DNA of 64,000 nucleotides from Comamonas denitrificans. GTDB lineage: Bacteria; Pseudomonadota; Gammaproteobacteria; Burkholderiales; Burkholderiaceae_C. Positions 10,101 to 17,903 of the stretch are shown piece by piece. The stretch spans positions 48,033 to 112,032 of the forward strand of contig NZ_JAFNME010000007.1 of NCBI RefSeq assembly GCF_017368815.1, written 5' to 3'. Position 1 is the stretch's first letter. Each line of letters opens with the position of its first letter. Made by a program: the position numbers and the translations under genes. The notes beneath the pieces were generated by a model. It was given only the letters and a program-made list of their open reading frames with translations. It made no database searches and had not been told where the DNA came from.

Positions 10101-11144
10101 AATATCGCCGCCCTCAAGGCCCAGTGGGGCAGCAAGGCGCGGGGGGCCTTCCAGGCGCTGGCTTCATTAAAAATAGCTTCTTCCGCTGAAGATAAAGCTG
10201 TTTCAGAGCCAAAACAGCCTAAAAACACCAATTTAAAAGCGCAATCAGCTATTGAAAAAGATAACTCCCCGGGAACGGCTGCGCCCCATGCCGCAGGCGC
10301 ACGCCACACCAGCTGGGACTTTGGCAGCTTGCCTGAGCTGATGGAAATCCAGCAGGGCAAGCAAACGCTGATCGGCTTTCCCGCCCTCATCGACCAGGGC
10401 GATGCCGTCACCATCGAAGTGTTTGACGAGCCGGACATTGCCGCCGCCCGCCACCGCCAGGGCCTGCGCCGCCTGTGCGCCTTGCAGGTGAAAGACGCGC
10501 TGAAATACCTGGAAAAAAATATCCCCGACCTGCAAAAAATGGCCGTGGCCTACATGCCGCTGGGCACGCAAGAAGAGCTGCGGGCGCAGATTCTGGATGT
10601 GGCGCTGGACCGCGCTTTTGTGCAAGAGCCCTTGCCCCAGGATGCCGCCCAGTTCGCCCAGCGCGTGCAAGAGGGCCGCGCCCGCCTGACCCTGATCGCC
10701 CAGGAAGTGGCCCGCTTGGCCGCCACCATCTTGACCGAATACGCCAGCGCCCAGCGCAAGATCAAAGACACCAAAAACGCCCAAGAGGCCACAGAGGACG
10801 CAGGCAAGCAGCTACACAATCTGATGCCCAAGGACTTCATCGCCCGCACCCCCTGGGCGCAGCTGCAGCACTTTGCCCGCTACCTGAAGGCCATCACCAT
10901 CCGCCTGGATAAATACCGCGCCGACCCGGCCCGCGATGCCGCCAAATTGAAGGAACTGCAACCGCTGCAGCAGCGCTATACCCGCCTGCTGGCCCAGCGC
11001 AAAGGCCAACACGATGCGCGGCTGCAGGAATACCGCTGGATGCTGGAAGAGCTGCGCGTGAGCTTCTTCGCCCAAGAGCTGCGCACGCCGTACCCGGTGA
11101 GCAGCAAGCGCCTGGACAAAGTGTGGGCGCAGTTGCAGCATTGA
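7125..11144 (+). CDS. hrpA: ATP-dependent RNA helicase HrpA
   Basis: DEAH-box helicase of 1339 residues, the usual size of HrpA (about 1300). Walker A GETGSGKTTQ starts at residue 38, the DEAH box is at 143-146, and NQRAGRCGR is helicase motif VI. The long C-terminal half has the bacterial HrpA-specific domain (DUF3418 region). HrpA resolves stalled ribosomes and remodels RNA in the cytoplasm. The ATG at 7125, 12 bases after the previous stop, gives the canonical N terminus; the 58-residue upstream extension is ignored. Two linker segments, about residues 541-569 and 1013-1047, are low-complexity and are encoded by DNA resembling the dispersed repeat. Confidence 0.96.
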   Translation: MPSLTSLQITFPEALPVSARRQEIAEALQAHQVIIVCGETGSGKTTQLPKIALALGRGVCNAPQGQRGRLIGHTQPRRIAASSVAKRIAQELNTPLGEVVGFKVRFQDTLQKGASVKLMTDGILLAETQTDPLLKAYDTLIIDEAHERSLNIDFLLGYLKQILPQRPDLKVVVTSATIDAERFARHFADAQGQAAPVIMVSGRTYPVEMRWRPFEEKKDYGLNEAIADGVDELWQGGAGGDILIFLPGEREIREAADHLRQHLQHYPALRNSEVLPLFSRLSQAEQDRIFDSHSQRRIVLATNVAETSLTVPGIKYVIDAGTARVKRYSFRSKVEQLLVEPISQAAANQRAGRCGRVANGICIRLYDEADFNQRDAFTDPEILRSSLAGVILRMKALGLGDVVNFPFLQAPSGRAIADGYQLLQELGAVDERGGLLPMGKALSRLPLDPRVGRMIVEARSRGALAEVLVIAAALSVQDVRDRPLEAQAQADQQHAKFDDEKSEFSGYLRLWQWLQDARGGKAVAKSRKEMAAQAAHKAPVAAQKNQSFLPVAQRMQAPAATESIAPEQDTHKLSNRQWEQLLRQNFINIRRVREWRDIYSQLLTVVKEQQWQINTQPASYEAVHLSMLCGLLGNIGFKGEESEAYLGAHGIKFHPHPGAHLSKKPGRWIVAAEQVETSRLYGRGIAAIEPQWLEEVGAHLLKKQLLDPHWSKKRADVIAFERATLYGLVVYNNRGVSYGRKDPHDARQMFIRRALVEGEWETTWPFLAANHKTIRKVEELEHKSRRQDVLVDDALIYAFYDQHIPDGIFSGATFDAWYRQASKEQPQLLRLSKDELMRHEAAGITTDAFPKLVRLGGVDCAASYLHSPGDARDGLTVTVPLFALNQVSEDRAEWLVPGMLKEKIQALLKSLPQRPRSRLVPLPESAERLAALFTQPERWGQGGLIDALLEQVRQETGLDVKRADFKPDMLGTHLFMNLRIIDEHGRQLAQGRNIAALKAQWGSKARGAFQALASLKIASSAEDKAVSEPKQPKNTNLKAQSAIEKDNSPGTAAPHAAGARHTSWDFGSLPELMEIQQGKQTLIGFPALIDQGDAVTIEVFDEPDIAAARHRQGLRRLCALQVKDALKYLEKNIPDLQKMAVAYMPLGTQEELRAQILDVALDRAFVQEPLPQDAAQFAQRVQEGRARLTLIAQEVARLAATILTEYASAQRKIKDTKNAQEATEDAGKQLHNLMPKDFIARTPWAQLQHFARYLKAITIRLDKYRADPARDAAKLKELQPLQQRYTRLLAQRKGQHDARLQEYRWMLEELRVSFFAQELRTPYPVSSKRLDKVWAQLQH
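8745..8830. repeat. Degenerate dispersed-repeat-like segment inside hrpA
   Basis: Within the hrpA linker the DNA becomes AT-richer and contains AAAAAAATCAGTCTTTCTT near 8752 and AAGCGCCTGCAGCTACT near 8791, the second resembling the right arm of the dispersed repeat. The encoded peptide is a low-complexity linker. Assignment is tentative. Confidence 0.4.
10169..10253. repeat. Dispersed repeat copy embedded in frame in hrpA
   Basis: AAAAATAGCTTCTTCCGCT (10169-10187) and AGCGCAATCAGCTATT (10239-10254) flank an AT-rich centre of the same spacing as the intergenic copies. The whole element is read through in the hrpA frame and encodes a Lys/Ser/Ala-rich linker, whereas DNA on both sides is high-GC and conserved. 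Confidence 0.7.
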
Positions 11145-11179
11145 CGGCCTGAACAAATACCTGCCCCATCACCCTTGCC

Positions 11180-13009
11180 ATGGCCACTGACCGCTTCGCC
11201 CCCACCGCCGATCTGCCGCGTTTGACCAAGGAGGTGATGGTGCTCACCACCCTGGTGCAAGGTGCGGGTGTGTACGCTTTGCTGGAGGGCTGGTTTGGCC
11301 CTGCCGGGCCGCTGCGGCTGATTGCCCTCTCTTTGCTGCTGGCGGTGCCGGGTTTTTTTGTGCTGTGCGTGCGCCAGCTGGGCGACCGCTTGCTGTGGCG
11401 CGGCATGGCGGCGCTGGCGCTGCTGCTGGTGGCCTTGCATGGCAGCGTCTGGTGGCTGCTGGGCAGCCAGGATGCACGCAGTGGCAGCGCCTGGGTGCCC
11501 TGGTTGCTGAGTCAGGGGGCATTGCTGTTTATCGCCCTGGCATGGATGCAGGCGCTGCAGCAACAACGCAGCCTGCGCCGCGTGCCGTATGCCCTGCTGT
11601 TTGACCACGCCTGGAACAACGCCGTGGTGCTGGGCTTTGCCCTGCAATTTGTTGCCCTGGGCTGGGCCGTGCTGGGGTTGTGGGCCGGGCTGTTTGCTTT
11701 GGTCAAGGTGCGGCTGTTTGCCGATACTTTTACGGCCCCGGCTTTCGTGTACATGGCCACGGGGCTGATGGCCGGTCTGGGTGTGCTGCTGGCACGTGGC
11801 CAGCCCCGGCCTTTGCGCCTGATGCTGCAACTGGTGCTCACCCTGTACCGCCTGCTGCTGCCGCTATTGGCGCTGGTGGTGGTGCTGTTCGTGGCTTTTT
11901 TGCCCTTCACCGGCGTGCAGCCGCTGTGGGAAACGCGCAAGGCGGCCCCGTTGCTCATGGGGGTGCTGTTGTGCCTGTTGGTTTTCGTCAATGCCGTTTA
12001 CCAAGACGGCAGCCGCCAGGCAGCGCCTTACCCCACCGCGCTGCGGGCCTTGATTGCCGCCGCCCTGGCGCTGATGCCGGTGCTGGCCGCTCTGGCCCTG
12101 TGGGCCGTGGCGTTGCGCGTGCGCCAATACGGCTGGACGCATGAGCGCATCTGGGCTGTGGCCATCGCCGGCGTGCTCATGCTCTATGCCTTGGGCTATG
12201 CCTGGGCGGCGCTGGAGCGTGATGCCGCCGCGTGGCTGCAACGGATCGGCCGTATCAATCCGGCCATGTCCTGGCTGGTCATGGCGCTGCTGGTGCTGTT
12301 GCACACCCCTTTGCTCGATCCTTACCGTATTGGTGCGGCCAGCCAGTACCAGCGCTTGGCGGACGGCATGCAGGCACCGACGCTGCAGGCCCTGCAGGAT
12401 TTGCGCTTTGACCATGGCCGCCACGGGCTGCCAGCGCTGCAGCGCTTGCAAGGTTTACCCGCATTTGCCCAAGGGGAGGTGGCGCAGGATGTGCGCCAGA
12501 TACTGGGTGCCGAAGCCAAGCGCTACCTGCCCCGGCAGGCCAGCGCGCTGTCGGCCGCCGATTGGCGCAGTCGGCTGGCCATCGCTCCGGGCCACGCCCA
12601 GCCGCCCGAGGACTGGTGGCAAGCGCTGGCCGATAAGGAAATCACCAGTGGCAGTGTCTGCCGGGGCGCGGGACAAAAATCTGCCCCAACAGCGGGTGCG
12701 CAGCCATCCCCCGATCCGCAAACGGCCTCTTGCCTGGTCTTGCAAGCGTCTCTGGACAGCACCAGCGAGCAGCCTCAGCAGTTGCTGTGCACGACGGTCC
12801 GGTACAACCTGATGTGCCGGGTGTTTGCCCGTGACACGCAGAGAGAGCAGGCGCATTGGCAGCAGGTCGGTGAAGTGCGCTGGCCGCAGGCTACGGAACA
12901 GCAACAGGCACAACTGGTGCAGGCCTTGCGGGAGGGGCGCGTCCAGGTACAGGCCTCGCCCTGGCGTGACTTGGCCGTGCCGGGGCTACCGACCGGACGG
13001 GTGCAATAG
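11180..13009 (+). CDS. DUF4153-like multi-spanning membrane protein
   Basis: Protein of 609 residues, 35 bases after hrpA. Residues about 20-390 contain ten or more hydrophobic segments separated by short loops; the remaining 220 residues are soluble and contain an Ala/Gln-rich stretch. The pattern, an N-terminal polytopic membrane block with a C-terminal soluble domain, fits the DUF4153 family found in many proteobacteria, whose function is unknown. No catalytic motif was seen. The ATG lacks a strong SD. Co-transcription with hrpA is possible but there is no evidence of a shared role. Confidence 0.7.
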   Translation: MATDRFAPTADLPRLTKEVMVLTTLVQGAGVYALLEGWFGPAGPLRLIALSLLLAVPGFFVLCVRQLGDRLLWRGMAALALLLVALHGSVWWLLGSQDARSGSAWVPWLLSQGALLFIALAWMQALQQQRSLRRVPYALLFDHAWNNAVVLGFALQFVALGWAVLGLWAGLFALVKVRLFADTFTAPAFVYMATGLMAGLGVLLARGQPRPLRLMLQLVLTLYRLLLPLLALVVVLFVAFLPFTGVQPLWETRKAAPLLMGVLLCLLVFVNAVYQDGSRQAAPYPTALRALIAAALALMPVLAALALWAVALRVRQYGWTHERIWAVAIAGVLMLYALGYAWAALERDAAAWLQRIGRINPAMSWLVMALLVLLHTPLLDPYRIGAASQYQRLADGMQAPTLQALQDLRFDHGRHGLPALQRLQGLPAFAQGEVAQDVRQILGAEAKRYLPRQASALSAADWRSRLAIAPGHAQPPEDWWQALADKEITSGSVCRGAGQKSAPTAGAQPSPDPQTASCLVLQASLDSTSEQPQQLLCTTVRYNLMCRVFARDTQREQAHWQQVGEVRWPQATEQQQAQLVQALREGRVQVQASPWRDLAVPGLPTGRVQ

Positions 13010-13042
13010 GGCAGGAGCACTAAATACCTGCCCGAAGAGGGA

Positions 13043-13381
13043 TTACATCGCCCCGTGCCCGCCCAGTTGCCCGCCAATCACGCCCTTAAGGGCATCGCGC
13101 ACGTTTTGCGCCACCACGCGCATGGTTTGCGGGTCGGCTTCGGCGTTGATGGCGTTGAGCTCGTTGTAGTGCATCAGCAGCAGACCGCGCAGGGTGCGGA
13201 AGGCGTTGTTGCAATGCTGGATGTCGCACAGGCTGGTGTCGTTGGCCAGCACCCGCTCGGCAATGCCGGGATCGAGCAGGCGGATTTTGCAGATGATGGC
13301 CAAGCGCACAATTTCCAAATCCAGCTCCTTGAGCCGTGCCTCACGGTCGGTGGGCAAAAAGCGGCTGGCGTTGGTATTCAT
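13043..13381 (-). CDS. Conserved hypothetical protein, 112 residues
   Basis: Predicted soluble, helical protein with three cysteines (CKIRLLD, SLCDIQHC) and no recognised domain. The start at 13381 has an AGGAG ribosome-binding site nine bases upstream. It converges on the DUF4153-like gene and lies downstream of fdxA on the same strand, separated by a 24-bp palindrome. High-GC codon use and the good SD support it as a real gene. No function is proposed. Confidence 0.7.
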   Translation of the reverse strand: MNTNASRFLPTDREARLKELDLEIVRLAIICKIRLLDPGIAERVLANDTSLCDIQHCNNAFRTLRGLLLMHYNELNAINAEADPQTMRVVAQNVRDALKGVIGGQLGGHGAM

Positions 13382-13491
13382 ACAAGCTCCTGAGTCGAGA
13401 AAATCAGCAAAACTGGCAGCTTAAAACCACAATGCTGGGGGGTCAATGCAGCACCTGGCTACATCCCACTGAAACACTCTGCCTCAAACGC

Positions 13492-13515
13492 CAACAGCCC
13501 CCTAGGGGGCTGTTG
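13492..13515. repeat. Perfect 24-bp palindrome downstream of fdxA
   Basis: CAACAGCCCCCT is followed directly by its exact inverse complement, centred on CCTAGG. It lies 35 bases after the fdxA stop. It could be a terminator stem, but no T run follows on the minus strand and the stem would have almost no loop. Confidence 0.6.
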
Positions 13516-13550
13516 CTGGTACGGGGGCGGGTGGGTGCCGACAGGCAGGC

Positions 13551-13880
13551 TCAGCGCTCCAGCATGGCCAGCTTGCCGTCCTTGCCATTCCACTCGTCGG
13601 CATCGGGCATGGCGGCTTTGCGCTTGGTAATGCTTGTCCAGCCCTTGGCAAAGGCCAGGTCGGCATTGAGCTTGATGAAGTGCAGCTGATCGGCGGGGGT
13701 GTCCTCTTCAGCAAAAATAGCGTCGGCCGGGCACTCGGGGATGCAAACGGCGCAGTCAATGCACTCGTCGGGATCAATGACCAGCATGTTCGGGCCTTCG
13801 CGGAAGCAATCCACGGGGCAAACATCCACGCAATCGGTGTATTTACATTTGATGCAGTTCTCGGTGACGACGTGTGTCAT
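13551..13880 (-). CDS. fdxA: Ferredoxin FdxA (7Fe type)
   Basis: Small iron-sulfur electron carrier of 109 residues. The first 50 residues hold two cysteine clusters, C-x2-C-x4-C-x3-C-P (with the spacing of the 3Fe-4S/4Fe-4S ferredoxins) and [12 protein letters not shown], followed by the C-terminal extension typical of the Azotobacter FdI/FdxA family. It acts in the cytoplasm as a low-potential electron donor; the partner is not evident from neighbours. Start at 13880 is the only sensible ATG. It reads away from the initiator tRNA gene. Confidence 0.95.
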   Translation of the reverse strand: MTHVVTENCIKCKYTDCVDVCPVDCFREGPNMLVIDPDECIDCAVCIPECPADAIFAEEDTPADQLHFIKLNADLAFAKGWTSITKRKAAMPDADEWNGKDGKLAMLER

Positions 13881-14004
13881 GGCAGTCTTTTTTATTAATA
13901 AGAAATCGGAAAAACCCCGATTCTAGGGATTTTCCGCAGCGCTGGCAGCCCAAAGCCCTATTCAGAGTGCTGTCAGCAGACTGCAGTCCAAAAAAATAGG
14001 GACG

Positions 14005-14034
14005 AAAAAAAACCAGCAGTTAGCTGGTTTTTTT
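14005..14034 (-). terminator. Terminator of the initiator tRNA gene
   Basis: Stem AAACCAGC/GCTGGTTT with a five-base loop (14010-14030) and a T run on the minus strand (A residues 14005-14012). It lies just downstream of the tRNA 3' end. Confidence 0.8.
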
Positions 14035-14038
14035 GGTT

Positions 14039-14115
<77 letters not shown>

Positions 14116-14246
14116 GTAATTTGGTTTCTGTTGATTGAGCGATGTTTTTGTTGGCAAATCAAGAGAAGCGCTGATTGTAGCCTATTTTTAGATGCAAAGA
14201 TGAAAGCTTTTTACTTTGCGCCTATTTTCCGCCAGCGTCCATAAAG

Positions 14247-16883
14247 TTAGCGCACGGCCGTGGTGCTGCGGGCGTGGGGTTGGGTTGTCGTTTCCACTGA
14301 CAAAATGTGCGTCAGCTCTTTCTCTAAATCCAATTGCCGGGTGGTGTGTTGCAGTTGGGGGCCTTCCAGCAAAAAGCTGTCCTCCACCCGTTCCCCCAGG
14401 GTCATGACTTTGGCCAGCTGCACGCTCAGGCCGTGGCGGGCCAGGACGCGGGCGATGCTGTAGAGCAGGCCGGCGCGGTCGGTGGCGCTGATGTGCAACA
14501 GCCAGCGCTGGGCTTTTTCATCAGGCTCCAGGCTCACGTGGGGGGGAATCGGAAAGCTGCGGGCGCGGCGCGAGGGCTGGCGGCGCACTGGCTCGGGCAA
14601 AGGGGTGGCAGCGGCCAGCGCAGGGGGCAGGCGCGCTTCGATGAAAGAGGAGAGGGTGCGGGCCTCCATTTCCAGCTGCGTGGGCAGCACTTGAAAGGTG
14701 TCGAGTGCATGGCCGTGCGGGCTGGTGTAGATGCGGGCGTGCAGGATGGAGAGGTTGGCTTGGTCAAAATACCCGCAAATGCGGGCAAACAAATCTTGCG
14801 TATCCGGCGCATAGACCAGCACTTGCACGCCTTCACCGGCCAACGAGGGGCGTGCCCGCACGATGGGCTGTGGGCTGCCCACGTGCAGCATCAATTGCCG
14901 GGCGTGCCAAGCGATGTCGGCGGGCTCGTGGCGCAGGAAGTAGCCGGGCTCCAGCGTATTCCAGAGCAGCTGGGCACTTTCTGCGGGCCAGCCCCGTTGG
15001 CGCAGCAAGACCTGGGCTTGCTGCTGGCGTGCCTGGGTCAGGGCCTGGCCTTGCAGGGCTTGCCCGCCGAGCATGCGCAAGGTGGCATGGAACAGGTCCG
15101 ACAGCAATTTGCCCTTCCAGGCGCTCCACACCTTGGGGCTGGTGCCGCGAATATCGGCCACGGTCAGCAGGTACAGACCGACCAGGCGCTGGGGCGTTTG
15201 CACGCAATCGGCAAAGGCGCGGACGACGGCAGGATCATTGGTGTCTTGCTTTTGCGCCACGGTGCTCATGCGCAGGTGTTCGCGCACCAGAAACTCGACC
15301 AAATCTGCATCGGCGGGGGCCATTTGGTGCTGGCGGGCAAAGCGGCGCACTTCAATCGCCCCCACGGCGCTGTGGTCGCCCCCCCGGCCTTTGCCGATGT
15401 CGTGAAACAGGGCGGCCAAGTACAGCAGCCACGGCTGGGCCCACTGGCTGGCCAGCTCTGAGCACAAGGGGTATTCGTGCGTGAACTCGGGCATGAAAAA
15501 GCGACGCATATTGCGCAGCACCATGAGCGAGTGCTGGTCCACGGTATAGACGTGAAACAAGTCGTGCTGCATCTTGCCGACGATGCGCCGAAACGACCAC
15601 AAATAGCGCCCCAGCACCGAGGTGGCATTCATCAAGCGCAGCGCCCGCAAGATGCCGCTGGGTTGCTGCAGGATGCGGATAAAGGTGGCGCGGTTGGCCG
15701 GGTCGTGGCGCCAGGTGGCATCCATGCGGTCGCGGGCGTTGTACAGCGCGCGCAGGGTGCGGGCAGAAAAATCGCGCAGCCCTGGGTGGGTTTGCAGGGT
15801 GAGAAAGCTGGGCAGGATGGCCAGCGGCTGGTGCTGGTAAAGGGCGGCATCGCGCACGTCGAGCAGGCCGTTTTTGTCGGCAAACCAGTCGTTGATGGGC
15901 AGGGGGGCGGCCTGGCTGGGGTGCAGGCGCTCTTGGATATTGAGCAGCACAATTTGCTGCAGCTGCATCACCGCTTTGGCCGCCCAGTAGTAGCGGCGCA
16001 TAAGCACTTCGCTGGCGCGTACCGGGTAGTTTTGGCCGGGCGGGGTGTGGTTTTTCAGGCCCAGGCTGAGCGCCACCGCCGTTTGCAAGTCGAACAGCAA
16101 GCGGTCTTCGTGGCGGCCCGCCACCCCATGCAGGCGGGCGCGGATTTGGAACAGGGTGGTTTCGTTGCGTTCGAGCTGCTGCGCTTCCAGGTTGGTGAGG
16201 ATGCCGTGCTGGGCCAGTTCATGCCAGTCGTGCCCCAGATTGGCCGCTTTGGCCACCCACAAAATGGTGTGCAAGTCGCGCAAGCCGCCGGGGGATTCTT
16301 TGCAGTTGGGCTCCAGTGCGTAGGGCGCATTTTCAAACTTGGTATGGCGCTGGCGCAGCTCCAGGTGTTTGGCCAGAAAAAATTCCTGGGGATGGAAAGT
16401 GCTGGGCAGTTGGGCCAGCAATTGCGCAAAGTGCTCTGTGCTGCCGCCAATGTGGCGCATTTCCAACATCGAGGTTTGCGCGGTAATGTCCTGCTGCGCC
16501 AGGGCCAAACATTCATCGACGGTGCGCACGCTGGAGCCAATCTCCAGCCCCGTATCCCAGCAGGCGGTGACAAAAGCCTCCAGCGCTGGACGCAAAGCGG
16601 CATTGTCCGGCGGCACCAGCAGCAGAACGTCAATATCCGAATACGGAAAAAGCTGGCTGCGCCCATAACCGCCCACCGCCACAATGGCCACCTGCGCTGG
16701 CAAGCCCGTGGCCGCGGCCAGGGCCACCAGTTGCTGATCGACCAATTGGGTCAGGCGCTGCAGCAGCAGGCGCACCGCAGGGCCACCTGGGGCCTGCAAA
16801 GGAGCCAGCAACTGCGCTTTGTCGGCCTGGTAGCGCTGGCGCAGCGCAGCCAGCGCGGGAGCAAGGGGGGAGGGGGCGGTCAC
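14247..16883 (-). CDS. glnD: Bifunctional uridylyltransferase/uridylyl-removing enzyme GlnD
   Basis: Nitrogen sensor of 878 residues that uridylylates PII proteins when glutamine is low and removes UMP when it is high. The N-terminal nucleotidyltransferase motif reads GGYGRSQLFPYSDIDVLL (about residues 71-88), the HD hydrolase domain shows HDIGKGRGGDHS (about 490-501), and two ACT domains occupy the last 200 residues. The start is GTG at 16883, with AAGGAG seven bases upstream. It follows map by 18 bases on the same strand and lies near glnA, whose adenylylation it indirectly controls. Confidence 0.97.
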   Translation of the reverse strand: MTAPSPLAPALAALRQRYQADKAQLLAPLQAPGGPAVRLLLQRLTQLVDQQLVALAAATGLPAQVAIVAVGGYGRSQLFPYSDIDVLLLVPPDNAALRPALEAFVTACWDTGLEIGSSVRTVDECLALAQQDITAQTSMLEMRHIGGSTEHFAQLLAQLPSTFHPQEFFLAKHLELRQRHTKFENAPYALEPNCKESPGGLRDLHTILWVAKAANLGHDWHELAQHGILTNLEAQQLERNETTLFQIRARLHGVAGRHEDRLLFDLQTAVALSLGLKNHTPPGQNYPVRASEVLMRRYYWAAKAVMQLQQIVLLNIQERLHPSQAAPLPINDWFADKNGLLDVRDAALYQHQPLAILPSFLTLQTHPGLRDFSARTLRALYNARDRMDATWRHDPANRATFIRILQQPSGILRALRLMNATSVLGRYLWSFRRIVGKMQHDLFHVYTVDQHSLMVLRNMRRFFMPEFTHEYPLCSELASQWAQPWLLYLAALFHDIGKGRGGDHSAVGAIEVRRFARQHQMAPADADLVEFLVREHLRMSTVAQKQDTNDPAVVRAFADCVQTPQRLVGLYLLTVADIRGTSPKVWSAWKGKLLSDLFHATLRMLGGQALQGQALTQARQQQAQVLLRQRGWPAESAQLLWNTLEPGYFLRHEPADIAWHARQLMLHVGSPQPIVRARPSLAGEGVQVLVYAPDTQDLFARICGYFDQANLSILHARIYTSPHGHALDTFQVLPTQLEMEARTLSSFIEARLPPALAAATPLPEPVRRQPSRRARSFPIPPHVSLEPDEKAQRWLLHISATDRAGLLYSIARVLARHGLSVQLAKVMTLGERVEDSFLLEGPQLQHTTRQLDLEKELTHILSVETTTQPHARSTTAVR

Positions 16884-16901
16884 CGGCTTGCTCCTTAGGC
16901 T

Positions 16902-17717
16902 TTAGGTGCGAATGCCCTGGATAAACGGCGGCGGGGTGGGCGAGCCGTCTGACCAAGTGAGGATGTCATAGCCGGTGGCGGTGACGGCCATCATCAGCTC
17001 CCACTGGGCCGAGAGGCTGCGGTCTTTGGTGACGATGGTCCAGCCGTCTTTGCCTTGCTCTTTCACATCGCGCTTGCCCAGGTTGAGCATGGGCTCGATG
17101 GTGAACACCATGCCTTCTTGCAGCTTTACGCCGGTGCCCGGTTTGCCGTAGTGCAGCACCTGGGGGTCTTCGTGGAATTTTTGCCCAATGCCGTGGCCGC
17201 AGTATTCGCGCACCACGGACAGGTGGTGGCCTTCGGCAAAGGTCTGGATGGCGTGGCCCACGTCGCCCAGGGTGGCGCCGGGCTTGACCTGTTCGATGCC
17301 TTTCCACATGGCTTCAAAGGTGAGTTGGCACAGGCGTTTGCCGGCAATGGTGGCCTCGCCAATCAAGAACATGCGGCTGTTGTCGCCAAACCAGCCGTCT
17401 TTGGTGATGACGGTCACGTCCACGTTCAGGATGTCGCCTTTTTTCAGCACCTTGTCGTTGGGGATGCCGTGGCAAACCACGTGATTGACCGAGGTACACA
17501 CATGCCCTGGGTAGGGCGGGTAGCCCGGGGGCTGGTAGCCCACGGTGGCCGATTTGGTGCCCTGGCGGGCCATGCACTCGGCGCTGAGGCGGTCGATTTC
17601 AAGGGTGGTGATGCCGGGCTGGATAAAGGGGGTGATGTAGTCCAGCACTTCCGAGGCCAAACGCCCCGCTTCGCGCATGCGTTCGATGTCGTCGGCGGTT
17701 TTGTAAGTGATATTCAT
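16902..17717 (-). CDS. map: Type I methionine aminopeptidase
   Basis: Removes the N-terminal Met from nascent proteins in the cytoplasm. The 271-residue sequence carries the metal ligands in VDVTV and FGDNSR (two Asp), GHGIG (His), FTIEPM (Glu) and SAQWE (Glu), in the order of the family. The C terminus ends in an unusual Pro-rich tail of about 15 residues after the last strand. It precedes glnD by 18 bases and probably shares a transcript. The ATG lacks an obvious SD but is the only start matching the family N terminus. Confidence 0.96.
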   Translation of the reverse strand: MNITYKTADDIERMREAGRLASEVLDYITPFIQPGITTLEIDRLSAECMARQGTKSATVGYQPPGYPPYPGHVCTSVNHVVCHGIPNDKVLKKGDILNVDVTVITKDGWFGDNSRMFLIGEATIAGKRLCQLTFEAMWKGIEQVKPGATLGDVGHAIQTFAEGHHLSVVREYCGHGIGQKFHEDPQVLHYGKPGTGVKLQEGMVFTIEPMLNLGKRDVKEQGKDGWTIVTKDRSLSAQWELMMAVTATGYDILTWSDGSPTPPPFIQGIRT

Positions 17718-17762
17718 GGCGGCGAATTATCCCACCACCTTTCGCGGCAGCAGGGCGCACGC

Positions 17763-17812
17763 AAAAAAGCCCAGCCACCGACTGCGGCGCTGGGCATTGA
17801 TGCTGGGCTTTG
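17763..17812 (-). terminator. Rho-independent terminator downstream of glnA
   Basis: On the minus strand AAGCCCAGC (17810-17802) pairs with GCTGGGCT (17775-17768) and is followed by six T residues (A run 17763-17768). An internal copy of GCCCAG can form an alternative stem. A glnA transcript reaching it would contain the dispersed repeat at 17819-17899. Confidence 0.75.
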
Positions 17813-17818
17813 ATAAAA

Positions 17819-17899
17819 AGAGCTGGTTGCGCTTTTAAATAAAGTGATTTAAGTTGTTTAGTGCAATAAATTGAATAAATTCAAGCGCAAGCAGCTACT
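17819..17899. repeat. Dispersed inverted repeat, copy 2
   Basis: Arms AGAGCTGGTTGCGCTT (17819-17834) and AAGCGCAAGCAGCTACT (17883-17899) with an AT-rich centre. It lies between the glnA stop codon and the terminator. Confidence 0.85.
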
Positions 17900-17903
17900 T
17901 TTT

